Shown here in pieces: positions 1-7,844 of a stretch of DNA of 64,000 nt (position 1 is its first letter; each line of letters starts with the position of its first letter). The notes under the pieces are model-generated. The model ran no database searches, was not told the origin of the DNA, and saw nothing but the letters and a program-made list of their open reading frames with translations. Origin of the DNA: Flavobacteriales bacterium UBA2669 (lineage in GTDB: Bacteria; Bacteroidota; Bacteroidia; Flavobacteriales_E; Vicingaceae); assembly GCA_002359215.1 (NCBI GenBank), contig DEMN01000012.1:419669-483668 (forward strand), in the 5' to 3' direction. A program made the position numbers and the translations under genes.

Positions 1-70
1 TAACGTTGGATTTGGTAAAGATGAAATGTGTAGCTACAAGCATAAACATAATAAATAGTGCGGTGTACAT
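1..70 (-). CDS. Partial membrane-like protein, N-terminus only
   Basis: On the minus strand an ATG at 70-68 opens a frame that runs off the left edge of the window (23 codons visible). It begins MYTALFIMFMLVATHFIF, strongly hydrophobic, so a signal peptide or first membrane segment is likely. An in-frame TAA lies a few codons upstream. It follows the gene ending at 96 by only 25 nt in the same direction, so it may be the third gene of that operon. Too little is visible to name it, and it could be a chance frame. Confidence 0.35.
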   Translation of the reverse strand, partial: MYTALFIMFMLVATHFIFTKSNV

Positions 71-95
71 TATGGCTTTATTTCTTGAAGAATAA

Positions 96-1109
96 TTATT
101 TCTTAAATAGTCTGTCAAACAAAGCGTAAGAGAAAAATAATTTAGTACTCCAAATTTTTTCACCTCCATCATATTCAATCTTTTTATAACTTCTACCTAT
201 TCCAATATTGATCTTGTTGTTCCAGTGTAATTCAATTCCAGCGTAAGAGCCATCCCATAAACCATATTCAGAATCGATTGGAGAAGCATGAAAAAAGGAG
301 AAACCTATATAGTGTTTAAATTTCTTATCTACATAATAGTCAGCTCCAATTAATTGTACAGCTCCAAGTATATTTCCTTTTTCATATGAGCCTTTAAATG
401 AATTAGTACTCATCATTAGTATTGGGGGTGATATTAAAGTTATAGCAAATCGTGATGGATCGTGAAATTTATCATTTTCAATGCTATATCGCTTATTCAT
501 TCTATGGGTTCTTCTTCTATAAATATAACCATCGGCAAGAAAAGAATACAGATTTCTTTGTCGATAACCATTCGAATACTTATTCTCATATTTTTCATAT
601 AGCTCATCTAAAAACTTTGAATATGCAACTGCATTTGCTTTAACTTTAGTATTTATTAAACTGTCAATAGTATTTGCCGAAACTGCAAATTCTTTATGCC
701 ATTTTAAGGTTCTCATTTTACCAACAGTTGAACTGAACATGGTATGATTAAGTAAGTTTATTTCTGATTTTACTTCAGTTCTAATGATTACTGAATCATT
801 GTCAATTAACATGGCAATTTTACTTCTGTTATACGCTATCCATTCCTTAATTAAAACATCATTTGTCTTATTTAACATTAAGGAATCATAGCTAAAATAA
901 AAAACTGGTAATTCGTTCTCATAGGTAAAAGGTTTTATTAATTGTGCATACCATATAAAATCGAGTGAATCTGCCTTTGTTTTTTGTTTTTTTAGATTAT
1001 TAATGATGTCATCGTGTAGCGATTTCAGGAAAACCTGATTACCTCCTTGGGCTTGGAGTCCAAGTGTTACAATTAAGCATAGAATAAAAGTTAAAATATA
1101 TTTTCTCAT
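96..1109 (-). CDS. Secreted or outer-membrane protein of unknown function
   Basis: 337 aa, not recognised. It begins with a clear Sec signal peptide (MRKYILTFILCLIVTLG, cleavage near LQAQ-G). The first half is charged and probably helical. The last ~110 residues alternate hydrophobic and polar positions and end in ...FFSYALFDRLFKK, which suggests a short beta-barrel or an outer-membrane-associated beta domain. Its ATG overlaps the end of the upstream hydrolase-like gene by 4 nt (ATGA type), so the two are probably translated together and may act together at the envelope. No catalytic motif was seen. Confidence 0.75.
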   Translation of the reverse strand: MRKYILTFILCLIVTLGLQAQGGNQVFLKSLHDDIINNLKKQKTKADSLDFIWYAQLIKPFTYENELPVFYFSYDSLMLNKTNDVLIKEWIAYNRSKIAMLIDNDSVIIRTEVKSEINLLNHTMFSSTVGKMRTLKWHKEFAVSANTIDSLINTKVKANAVAYSKFLDELYEKYENKYSNGYRQRNLYSFLADGYIYRRRTHRMNKRYSIENDKFHDPSRFAITLISPPILMMSTNSFKGSYEKGNILGAVQLIGADYYVDKKFKHYIGFSFFHASPIDSEYGLWDGSYAGIELHWNNKINIGIGRSYKKIEYDGGEKIWSTKLFFSYALFDRLFKK

Positions 1110-2176
1110 AAGTCTAATAATTTTAATTTTTCAATAATAGTTTTAATATCGTTAATCATTTTATAAAGATTGATTCCATTTGAATTTTCATTTACAATGT
1201 CCTTCAACTCACTATATATATCATTATATTCATCGTTTAAGTTATTATCACTATTATCATAAGCTGTTATTTTTTCTTGTTTAAAATTAGAATCAAGTAC
1301 AACATTACAAAGGTCTTCTACCAATGGTAAATACACTTTAGGATGGTCCAAATAAAGGTCAAAATCGTGCATCCAAGCTCTATCAATATAGTCTAATTGA
1401 ATTTTAGAGGTATATACTGTTGGCGAGATATTTTTAGATAATCCAATCCATACTATAGGATCGAATTTATTACCAAAGATACGGTAACTATGTGTTATCA
1501 CTCCAAATTGTTCTCCCATATCTGACATTTTACACACCTTAATAAATGTGTTGCTTGGGTTACGGTCATGTGCATCAAATTTATTCATCACTTCAGGAAT
1601 ACTTGCTAATTGATAGAATGATCGAATTTCAGGAGACCCATCTTCGGGCAATCCTGACGGCAGTACATTAAAATCACTCCCACCTGAATATAAACGATGA
1701 ATCAGATCGAACCCTACTTTAGTTCCTAAACTATGACAGATAAATGAGAATTTAGCCCCGGGGTTTTCTTTAATGGTGTCAACTACATTATTTACTAGTG
1801 GAATTAAAACAAGATCAGTAATCTCTGGATTTAAAATATAAGTAGGTACATCTAATGCATAATCTCTTAAGCCGCTTACAATCTTTTCTTTATTATTATC
1901 TGGTTCGTGGTTAGTATTGTTTCTTTCTGCTAATCCGGTACTTAAGAAATTGTGAAGTGGTTCCCATTCTGCTGCACCCTCTATCATCGTTGCCATATTA
2001 GCATCAATAATATCACCGTAGGTTAGTTCTTTAAACTCAAGTTCAAATCGAGGTTGTTTATTTGTTTCAGTTAAGATAGTATCAATTTTTTCCTTTATTT
2101 TTATAATAGGATCTTTTGCCCAACCTTCAGTATGTTTTCCAACGCCATGTAATAGAAATACAATATGTTTTTTCAT
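1106..2176 (-). CDS. Alpha/beta-hydrolase-like protein (lipase-type nucleophile elbow)
   Basis: 356 aa, no signal peptide, so probably cytoplasmic. The N-terminus MKKHIVFLLHGVGKHTEGW has the HG oxyanion-hole pattern of lipases. The middle (about residues 145-155) has FICHSLGTKVGF, a G/C-x-S-x-G nucleophile elbow. A late His that could complete a triad is plausible (for example in ITHSYRIFG or WMHDFD) but cannot be assigned. The last ~80 residues are acidic and helical. The family is not recognised beyond the fold; a lipase, esterase or a non-enzymatic effector-like hydrolase are all possible. It leads a minus-strand pair with the envelope protein downstream. Confidence 0.7.
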   Translation of the reverse strand: MKKHIVFLLHGVGKHTEGWAKDPIIKIKEKIDTILTETNKQPRFELEFKELTYGDIIDANMATMIEGAAEWEPLHNFLSTGLAERNNTNHEPDNNKEKIVSGLRDYALDVPTYILNPEITDLVLIPLVNNVVDTIKENPGAKFSFICHSLGTKVGFDLIHRLYSGGSDFNVLPSGLPEDGSPEIRSFYQLASIPEVMNKFDAHDRNPSNTFIKVCKMSDMGEQFGVITHSYRIFGNKFDPIVWIGLSKNISPTVYTSKIQLDYIDRAWMHDFDLYLDHPKVYLPLVEDLCNVVLDSNFKQEKITAYDNSDNNLNDEYNDIYSELKDIVNENSNGINLYKMINDIKTIIEKLKLLDL

Positions 2177-2407
2177 TTGATATTTATGTTTAATTTAAAA
2201 ATAATAAGTATCAAATATATAAAAAAACTATTTGTTATTCAATAGGTTAGTTTATAAAATTAAATTATAAGGAGTAACTTTTAGATGTGTTATGATGATT
2301 ATCATGTACATTCCTATGATGGAAAGTAATAAGAGGTTGTTTTAGGGGGATGTGAGTTTTAATGACTTTGTTTTTAATGATAAAGAGACTTTAAAAATCA
2401 ATAGATA
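2177..2407. other. Intergenic, nothing identified
   Basis: Between the start of the hydrolase-like gene and the tRNA terminator. AT-rich, with no open frame of note. The only structure seen is a weak small inverted repeat (ATGAT...ATCAT near 2290-2303). The promoter of the hydrolase-like gene should lie here, but no convincing TAnnTTTG box was found on the minus strand. Confidence 0.4.
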
Positions 2408-2443
2408 AAAAAAGCCCTGAAGTTTAAACTTCAGGGCTTTTTT
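2408..2443 (-). terminator. Rho-independent terminator after tRNA-Lys
   Basis: A perfect 36-nt palindrome centred at 2425/2426 with stem AAGCCCTGAAG / CTTCAGGGCTT and A and T tracts on its two sides, so it can work in both directions. It lies 9 nt past the 3' end of the tRNA. Confidence 0.85.
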
Positions 2444-2452
2444 GTTTTTTTG

Positions 2453-2525
2453 TGACCTGGCTGGGATTCGAACCCAGGACCCCTTCATTAAAAGTGAAAT
2501 GCTCTACCAGCTGAGCTACCAAGTC
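2453..2525 (-). tRNA. tRNA-Lys (anticodon UUU)
   Basis: 73 nt. It folds as a cloverleaf: acceptor GACTTGG/CCAGGTC with one G-T pair, D arm GCTC-AGCTGGTAGA-GC, anticodon stem TTTCA/TGAAG around loop CTTTTAA (anticodon TTT), and T arm with GGTTCGAATCC. Discriminator base A. The 3' CCA is not encoded. Single copy, not in a tRNA cluster. Confidence 0.96.
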
Positions 2526-2542
2526 GTCCTAAAAAAGGAGTG

Positions 2543-2550
2543 CAAATATA
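2543..2550 (-). promoter_or_regulatory. -7 box of the tRNA-Lys promoter
   Basis: On the minus strand this reads TATATTTG, an exact match to TAnnTTTG, 17 nt before the mature tRNA 5' end. A T-rich stretch sits where the -33 element would be, without a clean TTTG. Confidence 0.55.
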
Positions 2551-2624
2551 GCAGTGTATTTTTTATAAAAAAAGAATATCCTAGTTTTTTTTAACCTTTT
2601 TTTTCAAAGGGTTGATTAACAGTT

Positions 2625-3788
2625 TTATTCTATGATAGGACAGCGTTCAAAAGGTTTATTTCTATCAAATAAATACCGATAGGTATGGTAGGTTCTATAC
2701 ACTTCTGCATCTAAATCTTTGGCAATTCGTAACATTTTTGGATTAAAATCGCCTATCCATGTCAAAACCGTTTGTTTATATCGCTTTTCTTTCAATAAAC
2801 TTTCATGTGTCCATTTAATCATAGCACCATCAACACCTTTTCCCTGAAAACGTTTGGCAATACCAAAAACAATGCCCACCATTGTTTCCGGAGGGTGTAC
2901 CATTTTATGGTAAAGAAATTGAAGTTTTCCCCACCAGTTTAAGTTACCGTTTACATATTTAAACAGTTCGTTTAATTCAGGGATATTAATGTAGAAAGCA
3001 ATAGGCTTGTTTTTATAGTAAACAAAAATCATGATGGAAGGATCATAAATGGGTTTTAGGTTCTGCATAATTTTTCGGGAAGTAGCCGTGGTCATTTCCT
3101 TAAAATTATCATGATTTGCCCAAGCACTGTTGTAAACCGTTTTAAAGTTATCGGCAATTTCATTTAAGCTGAGGTTTTTCACATTAGCAATGCTGTAATT
3201 CCCGTCAGCTAAAATACGTTCACTTTTATCTTCAAAAACTTGTTGGGTAGGCACTCCAATAGAACGCTTAAACATAAATTGTTGGTAGTAGGTTTTAAAA
3301 CCATATTCCTCAAACAATTGTTGATAGTAAGGAGGATTGTAATTCATTCCATAACTATTAGGGGCGGTGAAGTTTTCAACCAACAAGCCCCAAAACATGT
3401 TTTTCTCACCAAAATTAATGGGTCCATCCATTGCCTCCATACCGTGTTGTGTTAGCCAATCTTTAGCAGTGTTAAATAAGGTTGCGGCAGCTTCATTATC
3501 ATTAATACACTCAAAAAAGCCAACACCACCTGTGGGTTGTTCGTTACTCTCTGTAGTTTCAAAATTTACAAAAGCGGCAATTCTGCCAATGGCTTTATTA
3601 GTGTTATTAAATAGTAGCCAACGTGTTATTTTTCCATTAGCATGCGCTTTATTTTTGGTGGGGTCAAAAACTTTTTCAACATCTTGTTTGATGTGAGGAA
3701 TCCAGTTGTTATCATTTTTATATATAGAGAAAGGAAGTTGGTGGAATTGTTGAATTAATTTATTGGTCGTAACTTCTTTTATTATCAT
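2625..3788 (-). CDS. GNAT-superfamily-like protein (YghO-like)
   Basis: 387 aa, no signal peptide. The pattern fits the large GNAT-like proteins common in Bacteroidota: an N-terminal part with a WIPHIKQDVEKVFDP segment, IGRIAAFVN and GVGFFEC resembling acetyltransferase core strands, the segment MDGPINFGEKNMFWGLL in the middle, and a second half with FGIAKRFQGKGVDGAMIKW, which resembles the acetyl-CoA loop (R/Q-x-x-G-x-G/A). It probably transfers an acyl group to an unknown small molecule or protein. The assignment to the YghO group is from memory of sequence style. Monocistronic, with a likely promoter at 3818-3825. Confidence 0.65.
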   Translation of the reverse strand: MIIKEVTTNKLIQQFHQLPFSIYKNDNNWIPHIKQDVEKVFDPTKNKAHANGKITRWLLFNNTNKAIGRIAAFVNFETTESNEQPTGGVGFFECINDNEAAATLFNTAKDWLTQHGMEAMDGPINFGEKNMFWGLLVENFTAPNSYGMNYNPPYYQQLFEEYGFKTYYQQFMFKRSIGVPTQQVFEDKSERILADGNYSIANVKNLSLNEIADNFKTVYNSAWANHDNFKEMTTATSRKIMQNLKPIYDPSIMIFVYYKNKPIAFYINIPELNELFKYVNGNLNWWGKLQFLYHKMVHPPETMVGIVFGIAKRFQGKGVDGAMIKWTHESLLKEKRYKQTVLTWIGDFNPKMLRIAKDLDAEVYRTYHTYRYLFDRNKPFERCPIIE

Positions 3789-3817
3789 GCTTCACGTTTT
3801 CTATTAATTAACAGCCT

Positions 3818-3825
3818 CAAAAATA
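3818..3825 (-). promoter_or_regulatory. -7 box upstream of the GNAT-like gene
   Basis: Minus strand TATTTTTG, an exact TAnnTTTG match, 29 nt before the start codon at 3788. No clear -33 TTTG was seen. Confidence 0.45.
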
Positions 3826-3931
3826 CTTAATATAAATAAGATTTTTTAAACTAATGTTATCAACTATCTTTAAATTGTTTTGCCAATAATTTTATAAGTA
3901 ATAAATTAGCCGATATAAAAACAAACAGATT

Positions 3932-4738
3932 ATGGTAGAGAAAGTAGTTATTATTACAGGAGCATCATCCGGAATAGGAAAAGCTTGTGCCATTCGTTTT
4001 GCAAAGGAAAATGTTGCCATTGTAATTGCTGCCCGAAACACAGAAAATTTGCGTGTTACTGCTGAAGAACTAAAGCCATATACTCCCTATGTTTTGCAGG
4101 TAGCTTGTGATGTAGCTAAAAAAGAAGATTGCGAAAGATTAATTGAGGAAACCATTAATGCATATGGAAGAATAGATGTATTGATTAATAATGCAGGCAT
4201 CTCTATGCGTGCGTTGTTTAATGAAATGGATGTAGAAGTACTTGAAAAAGTAATGAATATTAATTTTTATGGAACAGTTTACTGTACTAAATATGCTTTA
4301 CCACACTTATTACAATCTAAAGGAACAGTTGTTGGTGTTTCTTCCATTGCCGGTTTTGTAGGCTTACCTGCCAGAACAGGTTATTCAGCATCAAAATTTG
4401 CTATGCAAGGATTTTTAGAAGCCTTGCGTACAGAAAATTTAAAAACAGGCTTAAATGTGCTTATTGCTTGTCCCGGATTTACTTCTTCTAATATTAGAAA
4501 TACAGCTTTATCTGCTGATGGAAATGCCCAAAAAGAATCGCCTAGAGATGAATCTAAAATGATGACCTCTGAAGAGGTAGCTGAAGAAATTTACAAAGCA
4601 GTAGCCAAGAACAAACAACGTTTAATTTTAACTTTTGAAGGAAAAATGGCGGTATTTTTAAGTAAATTCTTTCCAAAATTAATTAGTAAATTGGTATATA
4701 ATAAAATGGCTCAAGAGCCTAATAGTCCTATTAAGTAA
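3932..4738 (+). CDS. Short-chain dehydrogenase/reductase (SDR)
   Basis: 268 aa, classical SDR. Cofactor motif TGASSGIG at residues 9-16, NNAG at 86-89, active-site Ser near 137-138, and YSASK with Tyr151 and Lys155. It should reduce or oxidise a carbonyl/alcohol with NAD(P)H. Arg in AARN after the second strand favours NADP, by family knowledge. The C-terminal ~30 residues (FLSKFFPKLISKLVYNKM) are amphipathic and could sit on the membrane, as in DltE/YqjQ-like SDRs. It is followed within 8 nt by the MOSC gene, so the two are probably co-transcribed. Substrate unknown. Confidence 0.9.
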   Translation: MVEKVVIITGASSGIGKACAIRFAKENVAIVIAARNTENLRVTAEELKPYTPYVLQVACDVAKKEDCERLIEETINAYGRIDVLINNAGISMRALFNEMDVEVLEKVMNINFYGTVYCTKYALPHLLQSKGTVVGVSSIAGFVGLPARTGYSASKFAMQGFLEALRTENLKTGLNVLIACPGFTSSNIRNTALSADGNAQKESPRDESKMMTSEEVAEEIYKAVAKNKQRLILTFEGKMAVFLSKFFPKLISKLVYNKMAQEPNSPIK

Positions 4739-4745
4739 TGTGGTA

Positions 4746-5381
4746 ATGCAAGTACTTTCTGTAAATATCAGTCAACCTAAAACCATTGTTGTTAACGGAA
4801 AAGAAGAACAAACAGGTTACTTTAAAAAAGCAGTAAACAAGCCCATTTATTTAGGAAAAACCGATGTAGAAAATGATTGTGTTATAGATAGAATACATCA
4901 TGGAGGAGAAGACAAAGCTTGTTATTTGTACGGATACAATCACTATGCTTTTTGGGCAGAACAATATCCTAAGTTAGACATAGCTGTTGGGTTGTTTGGA
5001 GAAAACATCACCCTTGAATTTTTAGATGAAGCGACATTGAAAATTGGAGCAGTTTTCCAAATAGGTGAAGCTGAAATACAGATAACACAACCTCGTCAAC
5101 CCTGTTATAAAATGGGGGTGAGGTTTAACAATCAGAAAGTAGTAAAGCAATTTCGATTGGCAGCATTTCCGGGAATTTATGTTCGTGTTTTAAAAGAAGG
5201 AAAAGTAAAAAAAGGAGATGTGCTTACATTAATTGATAATCCGGAAAATGAACTAAGTGTTTTAGAGGTTTATCGATTAATTTACAGTAAAAAACCAAGC
5301 GAACATAAATTAGCAAAAGCGATGAAAAGTCCTTATTTGGCGGATAGCTTGAAAAAATATATAGTCAATAAATTTAAGTAA
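4746..5381 (+). CDS. MOSC-domain protein (YiiM-like)
   Basis: About 211 aa from the ATG at 4746; an in-frame GTG at 4740 is an alternative start 2 codons earlier. The MOSC domain spans roughly residues 30-160, with the conserved Cys in QPRQPCYKMG. YiiM-type proteins bind the molybdenum cofactor and reduce N-hydroxylated compounds. Motifs VENDCVIDRIHHGGEDKA and GLFGENIT are typical of the family. The C-terminal tail (SVLEVYRLIYSKKP) matches the helical 3-alpha domain found in YiiM. It lies directly after the SDR gene. Confidence 0.85.
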   Translation: MQVLSVNISQPKTIVVNGKEEQTGYFKKAVNKPIYLGKTDVENDCVIDRIHHGGEDKACYLYGYNHYAFWAEQYPKLDIAVGLFGENITLEFLDEATLKIGAVFQIGEAEIQITQPRQPCYKMGVRFNNQKVVKQFRLAAFPGIYVRVLKEGKVKKGDVLTLIDNPENELSVLEVYRLIYSKKPSEHKLAKAMKSPYLADSLKKYIVNKFK

Positions 5382-5399
5382 TTAATAACTTTTTTAACC

Positions 5400-5756
5400 T
5401 TGAATATAGAAGAATATAGAGCATATTGCATAAAAAAGAAAGGAGTGACAGAAAGTTTCCCTTTCGACCAAAAAACATTGGTCTTTAAAGTAATGGGAAA
5501 AATGTTTGCTTTAGCAGATGTAGATAATTTTGAATCGATTAATTTAAAGTGCGATCCTGAAAGAGCAGTTGAATTAAGAGAACAATACATGGGCGTTTTA
5601 CCCGGTTACCACATGAACAAACAACATTGGAATACGGTTTTAATAGATGCTGATGTTAGTGATAAAATGTTGTATCAACTAATTGATGATTCTTATGCAC
5701 TTATCGTAAAATCGTTGACCAAAAAATTACAAAACGAATTATTAAACTTGGAATAG
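5400..5756 (+). CDS. MmcQ/YjbR family DNA-binding-like protein
   Basis: 118 aa, a full-length member of the family: MNIEEYRAYCIKKKGVTESF, TLVFKVMGKMFAL, CDPERAVELREQY, and LPGYHMNKQHWNTV. The fold is a small alpha/beta CyaY-like domain with a presumed nucleic-acid role that has not been proved. The start is TTG at 5400: an in-frame TAA lies two codons upstream and the family N-terminus begins exactly here. It follows the MOSC gene by 18 nt. It ends in TAG, showing TAG is an ordinary stop in this genome. Confidence 0.88.
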   Translation: MNIEEYRAYCIKKKGVTESFPFDQKTLVFKVMGKMFALADVDNFESINLKCDPERAVELREQYMGVLPGYHMNKQHWNTVLIDADVSDKMLYQLIDDSYALIVKSLTKKLQNELLNLE

Positions 5757-5770
5757 TTAACCTTTAATGG

Positions 5771-5799
5771 TTTCAATTCGTGGATTAATGATAGTTTTG
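5771..5799 (+). promoter_or_regulatory. Promoter of the queD-type gene
   Basis: -7 box TAGTTTTG at 5792-5799 (exact TAnnTTTG), with TTTC at 5771-5774 as a near-consensus -33, spacing 17. The expected start of transcription is about 16 nt before the ATG at 5822. Confidence 0.5.
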
Positions 5800-5821
5800 C
5801 AGAAAATTACCTTATTGTATT

Positions 5822-6262
5822 ATGTCAGTAATTAGAATTACAAAAGAATTTAAATTTGAAATGGCTCATGCCTTGCTTGGTTATGATGGACCATGTAAAA
5901 ATATTCACGGTCATTCATACAAATTAAATGTTACCGTTAAAGGAAAAATAAAAAATGGCACTTCAGATTCTGATGAAGGAATGGTAGTAGATTTCGGTAT
6001 CATTAAAAAAATTGTAAATGATTTAATTGTTCATAAATACGATCATGCCTTGGTTTTAAACGAAAAAATGGACATAGACTTTACTCAATTTGATTTTATG
6101 CCTAAGCTAATCATTGTACCTTTTCAGCCAACCTGCGAAAACCTGTTAATACATTATGCGGAGTTAATTAAAGCTAAATTACCTTCTAATATTACCTTAC
6201 ACAGTTTATTTTTAAGAGAAACACCCACCTCTTACGCAGAGTGGTTTGCAGTAGATAATTAA
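5822..6262 (+). CDS. queD: 6-carboxytetrahydropterin synthase / PTPS family (QueD-type)
   Basis: 146 aa. Zinc-binding His16, His29 and His31 (HGHSY), Cys25 in GPCKNIHGH as the catalytic thiol, Asp74-His75 in KYDHALVLN, and a C-terminal Glu in FLRETPTSYAEW. QueD converts 7,8-dihydroneopterin triphosphate to 6-carboxytetrahydropterin for queuosine synthesis. The related PTPS reaction, making a tetrahydropterin cofactor, is the alternative and cannot be excluded. No other queuosine gene is in the window. Cytoplasmic. Confidence 0.85.
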   Translation: MSVIRITKEFKFEMAHALLGYDGPCKNIHGHSYKLNVTVKGKIKNGTSDSDEGMVVDFGIIKKIVNDLIVHKYDHALVLNEKMDIDFTQFDFMPKLIIVPFQPTCENLLIHYAELIKAKLPSNITLHSLFLRETPTSYAEWFAVDN

Positions 6263-6280
6263 ACAGTTGGTTTTTGTACG

Positions 6281-6709
6281 TTAGTGAACCATTTTTTTAA
6301 ACCTAACGTATTTAACAACCACATCCACCATTAAAATTAAGAATACAGCGGAAACTATGGTGGTTACGTTTTCGATTTTTGGCAATGCAACATCAATAAA
6401 ATTTGGAATGGTGCTTAACATATAAATTATAGCCACAATAATGGAGGTATAAATGGTCCATTTTAGATCAATAAAAACAGGCTTTATCTCCGTTTGAAAA
6501 TGGCTTAAGACCTTCTCACTAACATCAATTTTATCGTTTACTGCTAAGTTGCTTTGAATAGCTTTGCTAAATGACTTTTCTTCATTCATTTTTAGCTGAC
6601 AAGTTTCGCAAGTGGCTAGGTGTTGGTTAAAAACAACAAGTTGAGTTGCATCATCCAGTAATTGGTTGCTAATTTCAAAAATTTCTATATCGGTTAAATG
6701 TTTATTCAT
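6281..6709 (-). CDS. Membrane anti-sigma factor with zinc-finger motif
   Basis: 142 aa. The N-terminus has the ZAS-type pattern H-x3-C-x2-C (HLATCETC, about residues 25-35), which binds zinc and holds the cognate ECF sigma factor. Two hydrophobic segments follow (near WTIYTSIIVAIIYML and VSAVFLILMVDVVV), so the protein sits in the inner membrane with its N-terminus in the cytoplasm. Its start overlaps the end of the sigma gene by 8 nt, the usual sigma/anti-sigma coupling. Confidence 0.85.
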   Translation of the reverse strand: MNKHLTDIEIFEISNQLLDDATQLVVFNQHLATCETCQLKMNEEKSFSKAIQSNLAVNDKIDVSEKVLSHFQTEIKPVFIDLKWTIYTSIIVAIIYMLSTIPNFIDVALPKIENVTTIVSAVFLILMVDVVVKYVRFKKMVH

Positions 6710-7265
6710 ATCTAATTTGATTTAGTAAAGTTATGTCTTTTTCAGACAATAGGTTTTTAAAATTTTCTCTTGCTCTAAATAATTTTACTCTAATATTAGC
6801 TGCAGAAAGTGCTGTAACCGCTTCAATTTCTTTCAACGATAATTCATTGAGGTAAAATAAAATCAACAGTTCTTTTTGGTCGGCAGGTAGCTGGTTAAAA
6901 AAATGTTCAATCATTAACTTCATATCCTTATCAGCAAATGTGTCGAGTATGTTTTTTTCGTTATCAACTATCGGAATACTTTCCATAAGTTCAGTAGTAG
7001 GAATTTTATTTTTCCTTAAATAATTCAATACTTCATGGTGAGCAATACTATACACCCAAGTTTTAAGTTTAGATTTTCCCTCAAAAGAGTTGATGTTTTT
7101 AATACATTTAATCAACACATCTTGGGTAATTTCTTCAGCAACCTCTCGCTGATGAATCATTTTTACACACAACACAAATACAAATTGCTGGTGCAACTGT
7201 ACAAAATAGTTAATAGCCGAATGACTTTTATTTTGTAATCCTTTTATGAGGTCTGTTTCTTCCAA
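6702..7265 (-). CDS. ECF-type RNA polymerase sigma factor
   Basis: 187 aa. Region 2 is at about residues 15-85 (AEEITQDVLIKCIKNINSF and KLKTWVYSIAHHEVLNYLRK), and region 4 at about 125-175 with an HTH (LSLKEIEAVTALSAANIRVKLFRARENF, quoted in parts of the family pattern). The start is TTG at 7265; an in-frame TAG directly precedes it and the next ATG would remove region 2. It probably controls itself and the divergent gene at 7444: the same TTGTAAC-N17-TGTC arrangement lies upstream of both. Confidence 0.88.
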   Translation of the reverse strand: MEETDLIKGLQNKSHSAINYFVQLHQQFVFVLCVKMIHQREVAEEITQDVLIKCIKNINSFEGKSKLKTWVYSIAHHEVLNYLRKNKIPTTELMESIPIVDNEKNILDTFADKDMKLMIEHFFNQLPADQKELLILFYLNELSLKEIEAVTALSAANIRVKLFRARENFKNLLSEKDITLLNQIRYE

Positions 7266-7300
7266 CTAATACAAATAGTTTCTTTAGTGTATAAAGATAA

Positions 7301-7328
7301 GACACATAAACGAAATAAAATGTTACAA
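7301..7328 (-). promoter_or_regulatory. Putative ECF-sigma promoter of the sigma/anti-sigma operon
   Basis: Minus strand: TTGTAAC (plus 7328-7322), 17 nt, then TGTC (plus 7304-7301). AAC near -35 and GTC near -10 are the usual ECF signature. It lies 35 nt before the TTG start of the sigma gene. The same elements with identical spacing occur at 7382-7409 in the opposite direction. Confidence 0.6.
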
Positions 7329-7381
7329 GTTTTAATTAATAGGTTGATTTGAAATTAATTTATAAAAAGAAATCTTCTTAG

Positions 7382-7409
7382 TTGTAACATTTTTTCATTA
7401 GCTGTTGTC
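7382..7409 (+). promoter_or_regulatory. Putative ECF-sigma promoter of the small membrane protein gene
   Basis: TTGTAAC at 7382-7388, 17 nt, TGTC at 7406-7409, 34 nt before the ATG at 7444. It also shares ATTTT directly after the -35 element with the divergent copy at 7301-7328. Confidence 0.6.
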
Positions 7410-7443
7410 AAAGTATGTACAAACCAATTAAATTAAAAAAATT

Positions 7444-7794
7444 ATGACAGAAATTATAGGTGTATCGATTCCCATTATTATCTCATTAGGAGTGTTTGCA
7501 ATGATTGTATTGCTTAGAAGAATGGAAAATCAGGAAAAATTAAAAATGATAGAAAAAGGCATGGATTTAAACTTGCCTAAAAAAGAAAATAATAATACAG
7601 GAACAGCTTTAAAATTTGCTTTAATAGCAGTAGGTGTTGGTATTGGCTTATTAGTGGGAAATGTGTTAGATGTTTATACACCACTAAAAGATGAAGTATG
7701 TTATTTCTCCATGGTGTTTTTATTTGGAGGATTAGGGTTGTTTATTGCTAATAAAATGGTAGAAAATAAACGAAAAAACGAAGAGAAGAGTTAA
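7444..7794 (+). CDS. Small membrane protein, DUF6249-like
   Basis: 116 aa. A first membrane helix (IIGVSIPIIISLGVFAMIVLL), a charged cytoplasmic segment RRMENQEKLKMIEKGMDLN, then two hydrophobic segments (ALIAVGVGIGLLVGNVL and CYFSMVFLFGGLGLFIA). The arrangement helix - EKLKMIEKG loop - two helices is typical of a Bacteroidota family often found beside ECF sigma/anti-sigma genes. Function unknown. It is divergent from the sigma gene and shares its promoter motif, so it is probably part of the regulon and may concern envelope stress (inference). Confidence 0.75.
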   Translation: MTEIIGVSIPIIISLGVFAMIVLLRRMENQEKLKMIEKGMDLNLPKKENNNTGTALKFALIAVGVGIGLLVGNVLDVYTPLKDEVCYFSMVFLFGGLGLFIANKMVENKRKNEEKS

Positions 7795-7844
7795 TATTAA
7801 TTAGTTTAAAGATTAGATTAAACAGTGCAAATCTTTGTTAACCA

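Noticed and set aside
452..643. Open frames on the opposite strand inside real genes (for example 452-643, 3240-3696, 8749-9108, 26774-27062, 44796-45564, 46111-47689)
   Set aside because: They lie wholly within better-supported genes, lack family motifs and typical starts, and arise from the low-GC codon pattern in other frames.
2453..2525. tRNA-Lys as an attachment site of an integrated element
   Set aside because: No repeated tRNA 3' end and no integrase nearby.
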